Of a stretch of DNA of 64,000 nucleotides, positions 25,191-33,123 are shown piece by piece; within the stretch, counting starts at the first letter, position 1, and each line of letters opens with the position of its first letter. Source of the stretch: an uncultured Bacteroidales bacterium (GTDB lineage: Bacteria > Bacteroidota > Bacteroidia > Bacteroidales > Bacteroidaceae). The stretch is taken from NCBI GenBank assembly GCA_902798615.1, contig CADBXL010000001.1:1-64000 (forward strand), in the 5' to 3' direction. The notes under the pieces are model-generated. The model made no database searches and was not told the DNA's origin. It saw nothing but the letters and a program-made list of their open reading frames with translations. The position numbers were made by a program, and so were the translations under genes.

Positions 25191-25796
25191 GGGATTGGCT
25201 AAAGCAAGTGAAAATTATTTGAAACGCAGAGACACGAAGACGCAGAGAATATTTTGAACACAAAAGATACGAAACAGCACCTTGCGGTGCTTGAAATTAA
25301 TGCGGTATTAATGTGTTATTAATGCGATATTATATGTCTCACTCCGTGAGGAAACATTAATGACCACAAATTTCACGTTAATGTCGCATTAATTTTCGTG
25401 AGTTTCGTGTTCAAAAAAGATATTAATGTCAGAATTAACGTTTTAATTTATGTCATAATTAATGTTTCGCCGTAAGGCTTTTTTCTTGCAACATTAATTG
25501 GACGTTAATTGAGACATTAATTGAAACATTAATTTTTTCAACCACAGATTTTCGGGATAATAGGGATATTAATCACGAGCGCAAGCGAGATAATCCCTTT
25601 GATCTGTGCAATCTGTGTTCAGAAATAATTGCGTTTAATTTATTTTTCGCAAGACTCATCAAACAAAGCAATTCATCGGACTCACGTTAAATATATGCAC
25701 TTTTCCATGAAAAAATTTGGACGAATGAAAACATTTTTGTATTTTTGCCACGGAATACAATCAACCATAAACAATAACAACTTAAACAGAAAATAT
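25191..25796. other. 600-bp AT-rich intergenic region with dense ATTAAT words
   Basis: At least eleven ATTAAT words occur between about 25285 and 25575 in loosely repeated phrases (GACATTAATTGAAACATTAATT, GCGGTATTAATGTGTTATTAATGCG). The end carries GGACTCACGTTA (25678-25689), a word that also marks other intergenic repeats. No ORF with coding character; the promoter of the next gene lies at the 3' end. Confidence 0.7.
25716..25747 (+). promoter_or_regulatory. promoter of the secreted 249-aa protein gene
   Basis: TTTG (25716-25719), 20 nt, TATTTTTG (25740-25747). It lies inside a longer in-frame extension and so sets the start at 25797. Confidence 0.8.
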
Positions 25797-26546
25797 ATGA
25801 TGAAAAAATTTACTCTTGCAGCTGTGCTTCTATCTATGAGCCTCTTTGCTTCGGCTCAGTCAAAGTCTGTAACAATCAGCTCTATCAATGGCACTAACGT
25901 AGAGCAGTATAACGGTCAGGTTGCAGAAGTCAAGATGAACCGCTATATGTTCACCGGTTGGAACACCGTGAGTTTCCCATTCGACCTTTCTGCCGACAAG
26001 GTTAATGAGTTCTTCGGCAACGACTGCCGTCTGGAGGCTCTCACAGGTATTTCGGGAGACGAAAATGCCATGAAGCTGTATTTCGAGGACGTAAAGTCTG
26101 AAGGTATCAAGGCTAATACTCCTTATATCCTTTACTTTACAGGCGAGCCACAGGACGTGAGAATCACTTCGGAATCTACAATCCAAGCAGGTGAGTCAAA
26201 GGTGACGTTCTCTGCTAATGGCTATACTGTAAGCCTCAACGGTAGCGACAAGATTATTAACGCTAATAACATCTACGGTATCTTTGCTGTGGACAACGCA
26301 GAGTCTAAGTTCGTGAAAATCGACGGTACTACAGGATGCTATGCAACACGTTGCTACATAACAGTTGACGGCGACAAGGACGTGAATTTCATCCCTGTTC
26401 ATAACGAGAAGAGCACTACAGCTATCAGCAACGTCTCTGCTAATGACAAGGACAATGACAAGGTATATGATATCAATGGTGTACAGAAGAAGTCTGTAAG
26501 CAAGGGTATCAATATCGTAAACGGCAAGAAAATTGCTGTAAAATAA
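25797..26546 (+). CDS. secreted protein with Por/T9SS-type C-terminal segment
   Basis: 249 residues from the first ATG after the promoter (MMKKFTLAAVLLSMSLFASAQ, signal peptide). The mature part starts with SKSVTISSINGTNVEQYNG and is beta-rich (RYMFTGWNTVSFPFDLSADKVNEFFG, NTPYILYFTGEPQDVRI). It ends in VYDINGVQKKSVSKGINIVNGKKIAVK, the small C-terminal module that follows many exported Prevotella/Bacteroides proteins and resembles type IX secretion sorting domains. The 3' end overlaps the convergent comEC-like gene by 38 bp. Binding partner unknown. Confidence 0.82.
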   Translation: MMKKFTLAAVLLSMSLFASAQSKSVTISSINGTNVEQYNGQVAEVKMNRYMFTGWNTVSFPFDLSADKVNEFFGNDCRLEALTGISGDENAMKLYFEDVKSEGIKANTPYILYFTGEPQDVRITSESTIQAGESKVTFSANGYTVSLNGSDKIINANNIYGIFAVDNAESKFVKIDGTTGCYATRCYITVDGDKDVNFIPVHNEKSTTAISNVSANDKDNDKVYDINGVQKKSVSKGINIVNGKKIAVK

Positions 26547-27813
26547 ATGCAATTCTGCTCAAACAGAATATAATCACATAGATTATAACAAGTTGCCAGA
26601 TGTTTATATTGACATCTGCAATGACAGAATACGGAAGTGCGGTGACATGCTCGAGGAATACGTTTTGAAAGTGTGTCACCGCATTTAGCATATATGCCAG
26701 CCCTTCACTCAATATCATGAATGGCAGGAATAACGATATGAGAAAAGCGAATGAGAAACCAACTATAAGCATCGCCGTAACTGATACGACAAGACTGCTC
26801 ACCAATCCATAGCAAGGCAATGTGTGGAAATAATACGCGACCAATGGCAGTACCATGATTTGCGCAGAGAACGAGAGTGCCAGACAGCCATACGACCATA
26901 CAAAAAAGCTTCTAAGTATGGACTTTTGAGAATCTTCTGACCCTCTGAAATCCTGCTTATAAACAAACAGCATCAAACGCGGCATATACACGCCTATTCC
27001 TAATACCGCGAGATACGACATTTGAAAACCCACATCGAAGAGTGACAAAGGACTTATCATGAGAGTGACAAAAGCAGTCGTTGCAAGTACGGTTATTATC
27101 TGTTGGCGTCTGAACAGCATCCTTGAAACTCCATAGACGGTAAGCATCATGGCAGAACGGACTACTGACGGGGACATTCCGACGAGTATTACATACAGCC
27201 AGATTATGAGCAATATAGCAAAGGATATGATATTGCGATATAGCTGTTCTGAAGGTTGTAAACGAAAAAACATCTTTATAATCCTTCGCAAATATGTATT
27301 GTTTTCTACAGGCAGTTTCTCCCACAGCAATTCAGGAACGACATATAGCCATAGCATTGTTCTCATCACTACCCACGAAAGAATGAAATAGATGATTGAG
27401 AGATGCATTCCAGACAGCGCAAGTACATGTGAAGCTCCTGACTGGGAATATACGGATTTCAGTTGGGGACTTATGCCGCTTCTGTCTCCGAGCGACATGG
27501 CTGTTACCACGGCATTCTCATCCCCTATAATGCCATAGCGGGCAAATCCCTCGCTCAACATATTCCTTAAAGGAACAAAAGAATCAACAAGTGCATCCAG
27601 ATGCATAGGAGCATCGTCAAGAGTAATGCGAAGTACTCCTGCAATAAAAAAGGACAGTAAGAATACGATAGTGCGAAGTATCTCACTCTTGAGGACTATT
27701 CCCGCAAGAAAGAAAATTACGAGAAGTATGGATAGCGAGGCAGAGGACAAGTCTGGCCCAAAGACACTACCAACTAATAATCCCAATATGAAAGCTACAG
27801 AGATACTACGCAT
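26509..27813 (-). CDS. comEC: ComEC/Rec2-family competence membrane protein (short form)
   Basis: 434 residues with about ten hydrophobic helices. The ComEC/Rec2 channel core is clear: VVTAMSLGDRSGISPQLKSVYSQSGASHVLALSGMHLSIIYFILSW, the family signature, then VGMSPSVVRSAMMLTVYGVSRMLFRR and FDVGFQMSYLAVLGIGVYMP. The N-terminal DUF4131-type part is shortened and there is no C-terminal metallo-beta-lactamase domain, so it is a channel-only version. In competent species ComEC carries single-stranded DNA across the inner membrane. Convergent with the secreted-protein gene, overlapping it by 38 bp at the stop codons. Confidence 0.88.
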   Translation of the reverse strand: MRSISVAFILGLLVGSVFGPDLSSASLSILLVIFFLAGIVLKSEILRTIVFLLSFFIAGVLRITLDDAPMHLDALVDSFVPLRNMLSEGFARYGIIGDENAVVTAMSLGDRSGISPQLKSVYSQSGASHVLALSGMHLSIIYFILSWVVMRTMLWLYVVPELLWEKLPVENNTYLRRIIKMFFRLQPSEQLYRNIISFAILLIIWLYVILVGMSPSVVRSAMMLTVYGVSRMLFRRQQIITVLATTAFVTLMISPLSLFDVGFQMSYLAVLGIGVYMPRLMLFVYKQDFRGSEDSQKSILRSFFVWSYGCLALSFSAQIMVLPLVAYYFHTLPCYGLVSSLVVSVTAMLIVGFSFAFLISLFLPFMILSEGLAYMLNAVTHFQNVFLEHVTALPYSVIADVNINIWQLVIIYVIIFCLSRIAFILQQFSCRLRY

Positions 27814-27860
27814 ATATATTTATCCTTTTTATTTACTATTTAGCAAAATAGTAAATAACA

Positions 27861-29432
27861 TTATTTGTATATTTCGGCAACCATATCGGCACAACGCTCT
27901 CCATCAACCCCGGCAGAAACAATACCTCCAGCATATCCTGCACCTTCACCACAAGGGAAGAGACCACGTATGGTTACGTGCTGAAGAGTTTCTGCATCGC
28001 GCGTGATTCTTACAGGTGCAGATGTGCGTGTCTCGGTTGCTATCAAACATGCCTCGTTGGTGAGGAAACCGTGACGCTGCTTGCCAAAATATTGGAAACC
28101 CTGTTGTAATCTACCAGCAACTTCCTTAGGCATCCAGAAATGAAGAGGTGAACTGACTAATCCCGGTGCATAGCTTGACTTTGGAAGGTCGTAGCTTAGC
28201 TTGCCCTTGCAGAAATCAGCCATACGTTGGGCAGGTGCTGTTTGTTTCATATTTCCTTGCTGCCAACAAAGTTTCTCGAGTTGCTCCTGATAATGCATTA
28301 CTACTAGTGGATCATTAGATTCTCCATTGGAAATATCCTCTGGTCGTATTTCAACGACCATACCAGAGTTGCTCCACTTACCTCCACGATTACTTGGGCT
28401 CATACCATTAACGACAATCTGTTCTTGGCCAGTTGCAGCAGGGATTACGAAGCCACCAGGGCACATACAGAAAGAATACACTCCCCTACCCTCTACCTGA
28501 GTAACAAAGGAATATTCTGCAGCCGGAAGATACTTGCCACGACCTTGTTTGTTGTGATACTGAATCTGGTCGATGAGCTGTGAGGGATGCTCAAGACGCA
28601 CACCAACGGCAATACCCTTTGCCTCTATGTGTATGCCGGCATGAACGAGATAGCGATATACATCACGCGCAGAATGTCCTGTAGCAAGTATTACAGGACC
28701 GAGATAGGTTTCGTCTGCATCTGTTACGAGATTACGGCAGAGAACACCTTCAACATCTTCTCCTTTAAGAAGCAGTTCCGTCATCTTCGTCTGGAAATGC
28801 ACCTCACCTCCCGATTTAATAATCTGCTCACGCATATTCTCAATGACGACAGGGAGTTTATCTGTACCGATATGGGGATGTGCATCAGCAAGGATATTAG
28901 TAGAGGCTCCAAACTGACAGAAAACATTCAAAATCTTCTCTATATTACCACGCTTCTTACTTCGGGTATAGAGTTTACCGTCACTATATGCGCCAGCACC
29001 ACCCTCGCCAAAACAGTAGTTTGACTCATCATTCACCTTCTGCTCAGACTTGATACGAGCAAGGTCTTTCTTACGCTCACGCACATCCTTTCCTCGCTCT
29101 ATAACGATAGGACGAAGACCATGCTCAATAAGACGAAGGGCTGCAAAGAGTCCGGCAGGGCCTTCGCCTACAACAATAACCTGCTTGCCATTGCTCACAT
29201 CAGGGTATTCAGTAACGGAGTATGCAAGGTCTGTTGGTTCCTCATTAACGTATGTACGCACGGTAAGGTTGACATAGATCTGACGCTGACGCGCGTCAAT
29301 ACTACGACGGATAATACGAATAGCCTTGATGGTACGTGCATCAATACCTTTCTCCTCAGAAATATAATTAATGATAAGCAAAGAATCTGATGCTATCTGA
29401 GGCAATACGCGAAGTTGAATGTCCTGTATCAT
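27861..29432 (-). CDS. FAD-dependent oxidoreductase (COG2509-like)
   Basis: 523 residues. After an N-terminal alpha/beta part of ~85 residues (IDARQRQIYVNLTVRTYVNEE) comes the FAD-binding Rossmann motif VIVVGEGPAGLFAALRLIEHGLRPIVIERG (here GEGPAG for GxGxxG), the GGAGAYSDGKLYTR loop, and the C-terminal FAD motif PCGEGAGYAGGIVSAGVDGERCADMVAE. This arrangement is that of the uncharacterised but widespread FAD-dependent dehydrogenases of COG2509. Substrate unknown. Cytoplasmic. The tRNA-Asp pair lies upstream in the same direction. Confidence 0.9.
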   Translation of the reverse strand: MIQDIQLRVLPQIASDSLLIINYISEEKGIDARTIKAIRIIRRSIDARQRQIYVNLTVRTYVNEEPTDLAYSVTEYPDVSNGKQVIVVGEGPAGLFAALRLIEHGLRPIVIERGKDVRERKKDLARIKSEQKVNDESNYCFGEGGAGAYSDGKLYTRSKKRGNIEKILNVFCQFGASTNILADAHPHIGTDKLPVVIENMREQIIKSGGEVHFQTKMTELLLKGEDVEGVLCRNLVTDADETYLGPVILATGHSARDVYRYLVHAGIHIEAKGIAVGVRLEHPSQLIDQIQYHNKQGRGKYLPAAEYSFVTQVEGRGVYSFCMCPGGFVIPAATGQEQIVVNGMSPSNRGGKWSNSGMVVEIRPEDISNGESNDPLVVMHYQEQLEKLCWQQGNMKQTAPAQRMADFCKGKLSYDLPKSSYAPGLVSSPLHFWMPKEVAGRLQQGFQYFGKQRHGFLTNEACLIATETRTSAPVRITRDAETLQHVTIRGLFPCGEGAGYAGGIVSAGVDGERCADMVAEIYK

Positions 29433-29474
29433 ATTATGTACAATTTACATTTACAATGTACAATCTTGTAAAAA

Positions 29475-29508
29475 CGAAAAAAGGTTCTCACATTTCTGTA
29501 AGAACCTT
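29475..29508 (-). terminator. terminator of the tRNA-Asp transcript
   Basis: AAGGTTCT (29481-29488) pairs with AGAACCTT (29501-29508); the minus strand continues into TTTTTT. Confidence 0.85.
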
Positions 29509-29510
29509 TG

Positions 29511-29584
29511 CGGTGCGTACGAGGCTCGAACTCGTGACCTCCAGCGTGACAGGCTGGCATTCTAACCAACTGAACTAACGCACC
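29511..29584 (-). tRNA. tRNA-Asp (anticodon GTC)
   Basis: Minus-strand cloverleaf: acceptor GGTGCGT/ACGCACC with discriminator G, D-loop TTCAGTTGGTTAGAA, anticodon stem CCAGC/GCTGG with loop CTGTCAC (GTC), T-arm with GTTCGAG. CCA is not encoded. Identical to the second copy 31 bp away. Confidence 0.97.
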
Positions 29585-29615
29585 AATTTTCTGTGCTTGA
29601 AATATGATTTTTTTG

Positions 29616-29689
29616 CGGTGCGTACGAGGCTCGAACTCGTGACCTCCAGCGTGACAGGCTGGCATTCTAACCAACTGAACTAACGCACC
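29616..29689 (-). tRNA. tRNA-Asp (anticodon GTC), second copy
   Basis: Identical in sequence to the neighbouring copy. It is promoter-proximal; both are probably processed from one transcript. Confidence 0.97.
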
Positions 29690-29716
29690 AAAATCGTTAT
29701 TTCTTTTTAGCGAGTG

Positions 29717-29748
29717 CAAAGGTAGGCATTTTTTCTGAATTTGCCAAA
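29717..29748 (-). promoter_or_regulatory. promoter of the tRNA-Asp pair
   Basis: Minus-strand TTTG (29745-29748), 20 nt, TACCTTTG (29717-29724). Confidence 0.85.
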
Positions 29749-29754
29749 TTTTTA

Positions 29755-30267
29755 TCAGGCTTTTTTCAAAAAAAGTTGAAAAATAATAGAATCAGAAAAA
29801 GAATTTGCGTTTCTGAACCAATTTTTGAGAATTGATACACGATTAAAGCCGTTTTTGTCAAAAACTCGGCAAGACGCTTTGTTCACCTCTGGTATAAATG
29901 CGTATATCTGTTCCAGCAGGCAAGTATTGCGTGCGTACTCAACCAACAGCTTTGTTGCCTCAGTGGCATATCCGCAATTACGGAATGTTTTCCCGATTAT
30001 AAGTCCTATCTCCGCACGACGGTGACGGACATCAAAATTGAATATGTCAGCCAAGCCGATAACCTGTTGCTCATTTTTATCATCACATACCACAAGACGC
30101 ACTTGCTGATCAACGGTGAGGTCGCAATGCTGATTGGCAATATAATCACGCAATGCGTAGTGCGAGAACGGAGCATTCATGCTTGAGTAATCCCAGTCAT
30201 CGGTATTATTCTCCATAGCATACAGCTGTTCCAGATCTTCAGGTTCAAGAGCTCGAAGTTTCAGCAT
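29755..30267 (-). CDS. GNAT-family N-acetyltransferase
   Basis: 170 residues from ATG 30265-30267; a longer frame would overlap the upstream small membrane gene. GNAT fold: LKLRALEPEDLEQLYAMEN, motif A at FDVRHRRAEIGLIIGKTFRNCGYATEATKLLVEYA (the acetyl-CoA loop), and the C-terminal LEQIYAFIPEVNKASCRVFDKNGF typical of the RimJ/SpeG group. The acceptor substrate (a diamine, peptide or antibiotic) is not predictable. Last gene before the tRNA pair in this direction. Confidence 0.88.
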   Translation of the reverse strand: MLKLRALEPEDLEQLYAMENNTDDWDYSSMNAPFSHYALRDYIANQHCDLTVDQQVRLVVCDDKNEQQVIGLADIFNFDVRHRRAEIGLIIGKTFRNCGYATEATKLLVEYARNTCLLEQIYAFIPEVNKASCRVFDKNGFNRVSILKNWFRNANSFSDSIIFQLFLKKA

Positions 30268-30283
30268 AGAGTTATTCTTTTGG

Positions 30284-30511
30284 TTATTTCTTTTCCTTCT
30301 TACGGAAGATGAACGGGATACATACAAGCAGCATTATAGCCAAGTATCCCGCACCTATATAATTATAGTGGAAGTAAGCCACAGCATCAACAACCAGAGC
30401 TAACGCCCATAAAGATATGCGATAGAGAGCATTGTTGCGCAACCATTTCAAGCATGCATATATAGCTATGAGCGAAAGGGCTAGAGAGAAAATCTGAATA
30501 TAGAATGTCAT
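30284..30511 (-). CDS. small integral membrane protein, 75 aa
   Basis: Two or three hydrophobic helices (FYIQIFSLALSLIAIYACLKWL, ISLWALALVVDAVAYF, GYLAIMLLVCIPFIF) and a basic tail RKKEKK. It lies between recR and the acetyltransferase, 12 bp after recR and 16 bp before the next gene, so it is likely cotranscribed. No family recognised. Confidence 0.72.
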   Translation of the reverse strand: MTFYIQIFSLALSLIAIYACLKWLRNNALYRISLWALALVVDAVAYFHYNYIGAGYLAIMLLVCIPFIFRKKEKK

Positions 30512-30523
30512 AAGGGTAAGGAA

Positions 30524-31123
30524 TTATTCAAAGGGAACACGGTTTACTATCGAACGTCCAAGGGTAAGTTCATCTGTATATTCAAGCTCATCGCCAACAC
30601 TTATTCCCCGGGCAATAACACTAAGCTTCACATCAAACTGCTGGAGTCGCTTAGAGATATAGAAATTGGTAGTGTCGCCTTCCATAGTACTTGCAAGAGC
30701 AAAAATCACCTCCTTCACTTCTCCTGTGGAAACTCGCTCAACAAGAGAGTCAATCTCAATATCCGACGGACCTATTCCGTCCATTGGTGAGATAACACCG
30801 CCAAGCACATGGTATAGGCCATGAAACTGCTGAGTATTCTCAATAGCCATGACATCCTGTATATTCTCCACCACACACACAATGCTTGAATCCCTACGAT
30901 AGTCAGAGCAAATTGTGCAGACATCAGTATCTGAGATATTATGACAAACACGGCAATGCTTTATCTCTCGCTTCATCTGTGTAAGTGCACCTGTGAACTC
31001 GTCCATGAATTCATCATCCTGACGAAGCATGTGCAGGACAAGTCGGAGCGCGGTTTTCCTTCCCACCCCAGGGAGGCGTGAGAACTGATTAACCGCATTA
31101 TCGAGTAACCTTGAAGGTAGCAT
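30524..31123 (-). CDS. recR: recombination protein RecR
   Basis: 199 residues, the usual length. Works with RecF/RecO in recombinational repair at gaps. Helix-hairpin-helix [20 protein letters not shown], zinc finger [16 protein letters not shown], and Toprim domain [37 protein letters not shown] are all intact. It lies 11 bp after the DUF4296 gene in the ileS-dksA-lspA series and appears to be part of that transcript. Confidence 0.97.
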   Translation of the reverse strand: MLPSRLLDNAVNQFSRLPGVGRKTALRLVLHMLRQDDEFMDEFTGALTQMKREIKHCRVCHNISDTDVCTICSDYRRDSSIVCVVENIQDVMAIENTQQFHGLYHVLGGVISPMDGIGPSDIEIDSLVERVSTGEVKEVIFALASTMEGDTTNFYISKRLQQFDVKLSVIARGISVGDELEYTDELTLGRSIVNRVPFE

Positions 31124-31134
31124 TCAGTATTTAT

Positions 31135-32031
31135 TTAAAATCGTGGGGAGACAGAACGGACTCGCGGATTACTGTTCGGTCGGATTAACGGTTCTTCACG
31201 AATAACACGATGGACAGAATCAGTTTCTAGCGAATCCTTTACTTCTACAGTTTTTGGTGCCGGAGCCTGCTCCAGTACTTCCCTTGAATGGGCAAGAATC
31301 AGTCGGATATTCTCCAAGGAAGCCAGATGGAATGTAGTAGAAACCTGCTCATTGTTATTTCGAAGCAATACAAAGTATCCCTGTACTGACTTTATACCCA
31401 AACGATTGTAGTCATTGAATGAAAGTGTATATTTTCCATCAGAATTTACATGACAGGTATTAGTCACAACGCTATCGGTAGCTAATGTGACAACAAGCAC
31501 GGCAACGAGATTACGAGAGCCTTCCTGGAATATGAACTGATTATCAAACTGAAGAGTCAACACATCTCCGGGCTTAAACATTGAATCAGCCTTAACAGCA
31601 AACTCATTCAGATTGTAAGGAGTCTCCTGCATCAGGATGAAATTACGTTCTGAATTCCATATATTTATCGTATCACCTGAAAGGGTTGTTTCGTCAAGAG
31701 ACACATCACCTCCAAGTTCCAGCACATCTGTACGAATACGTTCGGAAAGGTTTTTGTATATGGTATGCAGTTTATCAGCATGACGGCAGTAATAGTTATA
31801 TGAAGAATCCCATTCAGCCTGTGTAATATCATATTTACGATATATAGCCTCACGGTTCGTAATCTCGGAATACTTCTTACGATCATAACTCACCCCATCT
31901 TCTATGTTCTGTGATAAATAGATATCATACAAGATGTCCTCCATCTCACCCATTGACAGAACGTCTGAGGAGTCGGAGGAACATGATGTCATGCCCACAA
32001 TAAATATGAGTATGTATAATATATTCTTCAC
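31135..32031 (-). CDS. DUF4296 domain lipoprotein
   Basis: 298 residues, lipoprotein signal MKNILYILIFIVGMTSC (lipobox MTSC). Residues ~25-110 form the helical DUF4296 domain (MGEMEDILYDIYLSQNIEDG, YSEITNREAIYRKYDITQAEWDSSYNYYCRHADKL), which is typical of the gene next to lspA in Bacteroidota. The rest is beta-rich with a basic, proline-rich tail (RPNSNPRVRSVSPRF). Start overlaps the lspA stop (ATGA-type). Envelope-located; function unknown. Confidence 0.88.
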   Translation of the reverse strand: MKNILYILIFIVGMTSCSSDSSDVLSMGEMEDILYDIYLSQNIEDGVSYDRKKYSEITNREAIYRKYDITQAEWDSSYNYYCRHADKLHTIYKNLSERIRTDVLELGGDVSLDETTLSGDTINIWNSERNFILMQETPYNLNEFAVKADSMFKPGDVLTLQFDNQFIFQEGSRNLVAVLVVTLATDSVVTNTCHVNSDGKYTLSFNDYNRLGIKSVQGYFVLLRNNNEQVSTTFHLASLENIRLILAHSREVLEQAPAPKTVEVKDSLETDSVHRVIREEPLIRPNSNPRVRSVSPRF

Positions 32032-32657
32032 TTGAACAGCTGTTGAATTTCCAGTTCTACTTCCGTTCTGTAGAAAAGGAGTAATGCCACAACACTTACA
32101 CTGATGCTAGCATCGGCAAAGTTGAACACAGGACTAAAGAACACGAATCTCTCGCCACCCCATACGGGGAACCAATCGGGATAATTCGTCACTATGAGAG
32201 GGAAATAGAACATATCCACCACCCTACCCTCAAGGAAAGGAGCATAGCCAGTTCCCCAAGGGACGAAAAAAGATGTATAGTTCGGAGATGCCCCAGAGAA
32301 AATCATCCCATAGAACATGCAGTCAATCAAATTTCCTGCAGCTCCGGCAAGTACCATTGAAAGAAGTGCAACGTACAACCACTTTGCCCCCTTCAGTATC
32401 CGTTTGTAAATAACCCAGCCGATTCCGAATATTGCCACAAGACGGAAAAGGCTCAACATCACCTTTGGCATGATGGACATACCCCATGCCATTCCGTTGT
32501 TCTCTATGTAAGAAATATAGAACCAGTCGGTGATACGTATGCTTTCGTGAAGAGTCATTCCTGTCTTGACCGAGATTTTGATAACCTGGTCTATGATAAG
32601 AATGACAAGAAAAATCAATACGGAAACGACTGTCTGAAGTTTCTGTTTCTTTGTCAT
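32028..32657 (-). CDS. lspA: lipoprotein signal peptidase (signal peptidase II)
   Basis: 209 residues, longer than the ~165 of E. coli LspA owing to an insertion typical of Bacteroidota (VPWGTGYAPFLEGRVVDMFYF). Inner-membrane aspartic protease that cleaves prolipoproteins before the lipidated Cys. Catalytic Asp residues are in GNLIDCMFYG and FNFADASISV; the N-terminal helix has IIDQVIKISVK. It overlaps the upstream dksA-like stop by one base and the downstream DUF4296 start, so the genes are translationally coupled. Confidence 0.95.
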   Translation of the reverse strand: MTKKQKLQTVVSVLIFLVILIIDQVIKISVKTGMTLHESIRITDWFYISYIENNGMAWGMSIMPKVMLSLFRLVAIFGIGWVIYKRILKGAKWLYVALLSMVLAGAAGNLIDCMFYGMIFSGASPNYTSFFVPWGTGYAPFLEGRVVDMFYFPLIVTNYPDWFPVWGGERFVFFSPVFNFADASISVSVVALLLFYRTEVELEIQQLFK

Positions 32658-33040
32658 TATTTATTTCGTGCGTTCTTTGACTCTACGCTAAGTGTTGCAT
32701 GAGGAACAATGCGGAGACGCTCCTTTGGAATCAACTCACCTGTGATACGGTCAACACCATATGTCTTGTTCTCGATACGCAGAAGAGCAGCCTCAAGACC
32801 ACGGATGAACTTCTCCTGACGAGCTGCAAACATCATCATCTCCTCCTTTGTCTGTGTAATGCTACCCTCCTCAAGAATCTTATAGGTTGGCGATGTATCA
32901 GCAACGTCATTACCGTCATCATTACGCAAAACACTCATCATCTGCTTGTAGTCACGACGAGCCACTTCCAGTTTCTCTTCTATAATCTGACGGAACTCCT
33001 CGAGATCCTCGTCACTATAACGTTTCTTTATTTCTGCCAT
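32657..33040 (-). CDS. TraR/DksA-family regulator lacking zinc-finger cysteines
   Basis: 127 residues. The N-terminal coiled coil (DEDLEEFRQIIEEKLEVARRDYKQMM) and the globular C-terminal part TYGVDRITGELIPKERLRIVPHATLSVESKN match Bacteroidota DksA-like proteins that follow ileS. The four Cys of the classical DksA zinc finger are absent; this protein has no cysteine. It would bind RNA polymerase through the secondary channel and modulate transcription, perhaps with ppGpp. Between ileS (67 bp upstream) and lspA (1-bp overlap). Confidence 0.88.
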   Translation of the reverse strand: MAEIKKRYSDEDLEEFRQIIEEKLEVARRDYKQMMSVLRNDDGNDVADTSPTYKILEEGSITQTKEEMMMFAARQEKFIRGLEAALLRIENKTYGVDRITGELIPKERLRIVPHATLSVESKNARNK

Positions 33041-33094
33041 GTTGTTTTAGATTTATAGTTTTTAGATACTTAGATTTATGATATATTAGGTTAT

Positions 33095-33123
33095 GGTAAC
33101 CAAGGGATTAATCCTTGGTTACC
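33095..33123 (-). terminator. perfect hairpin at the 3' end of ileS
   Basis: GGTAACCAAGG and CCTTGGTTACC form an 11-bp stem that includes the ileS stop codon. There is no T-run on the minus strand, so it may act as an mRNA 3' stabiliser or processing site rather than a terminator. Confidence 0.55.
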
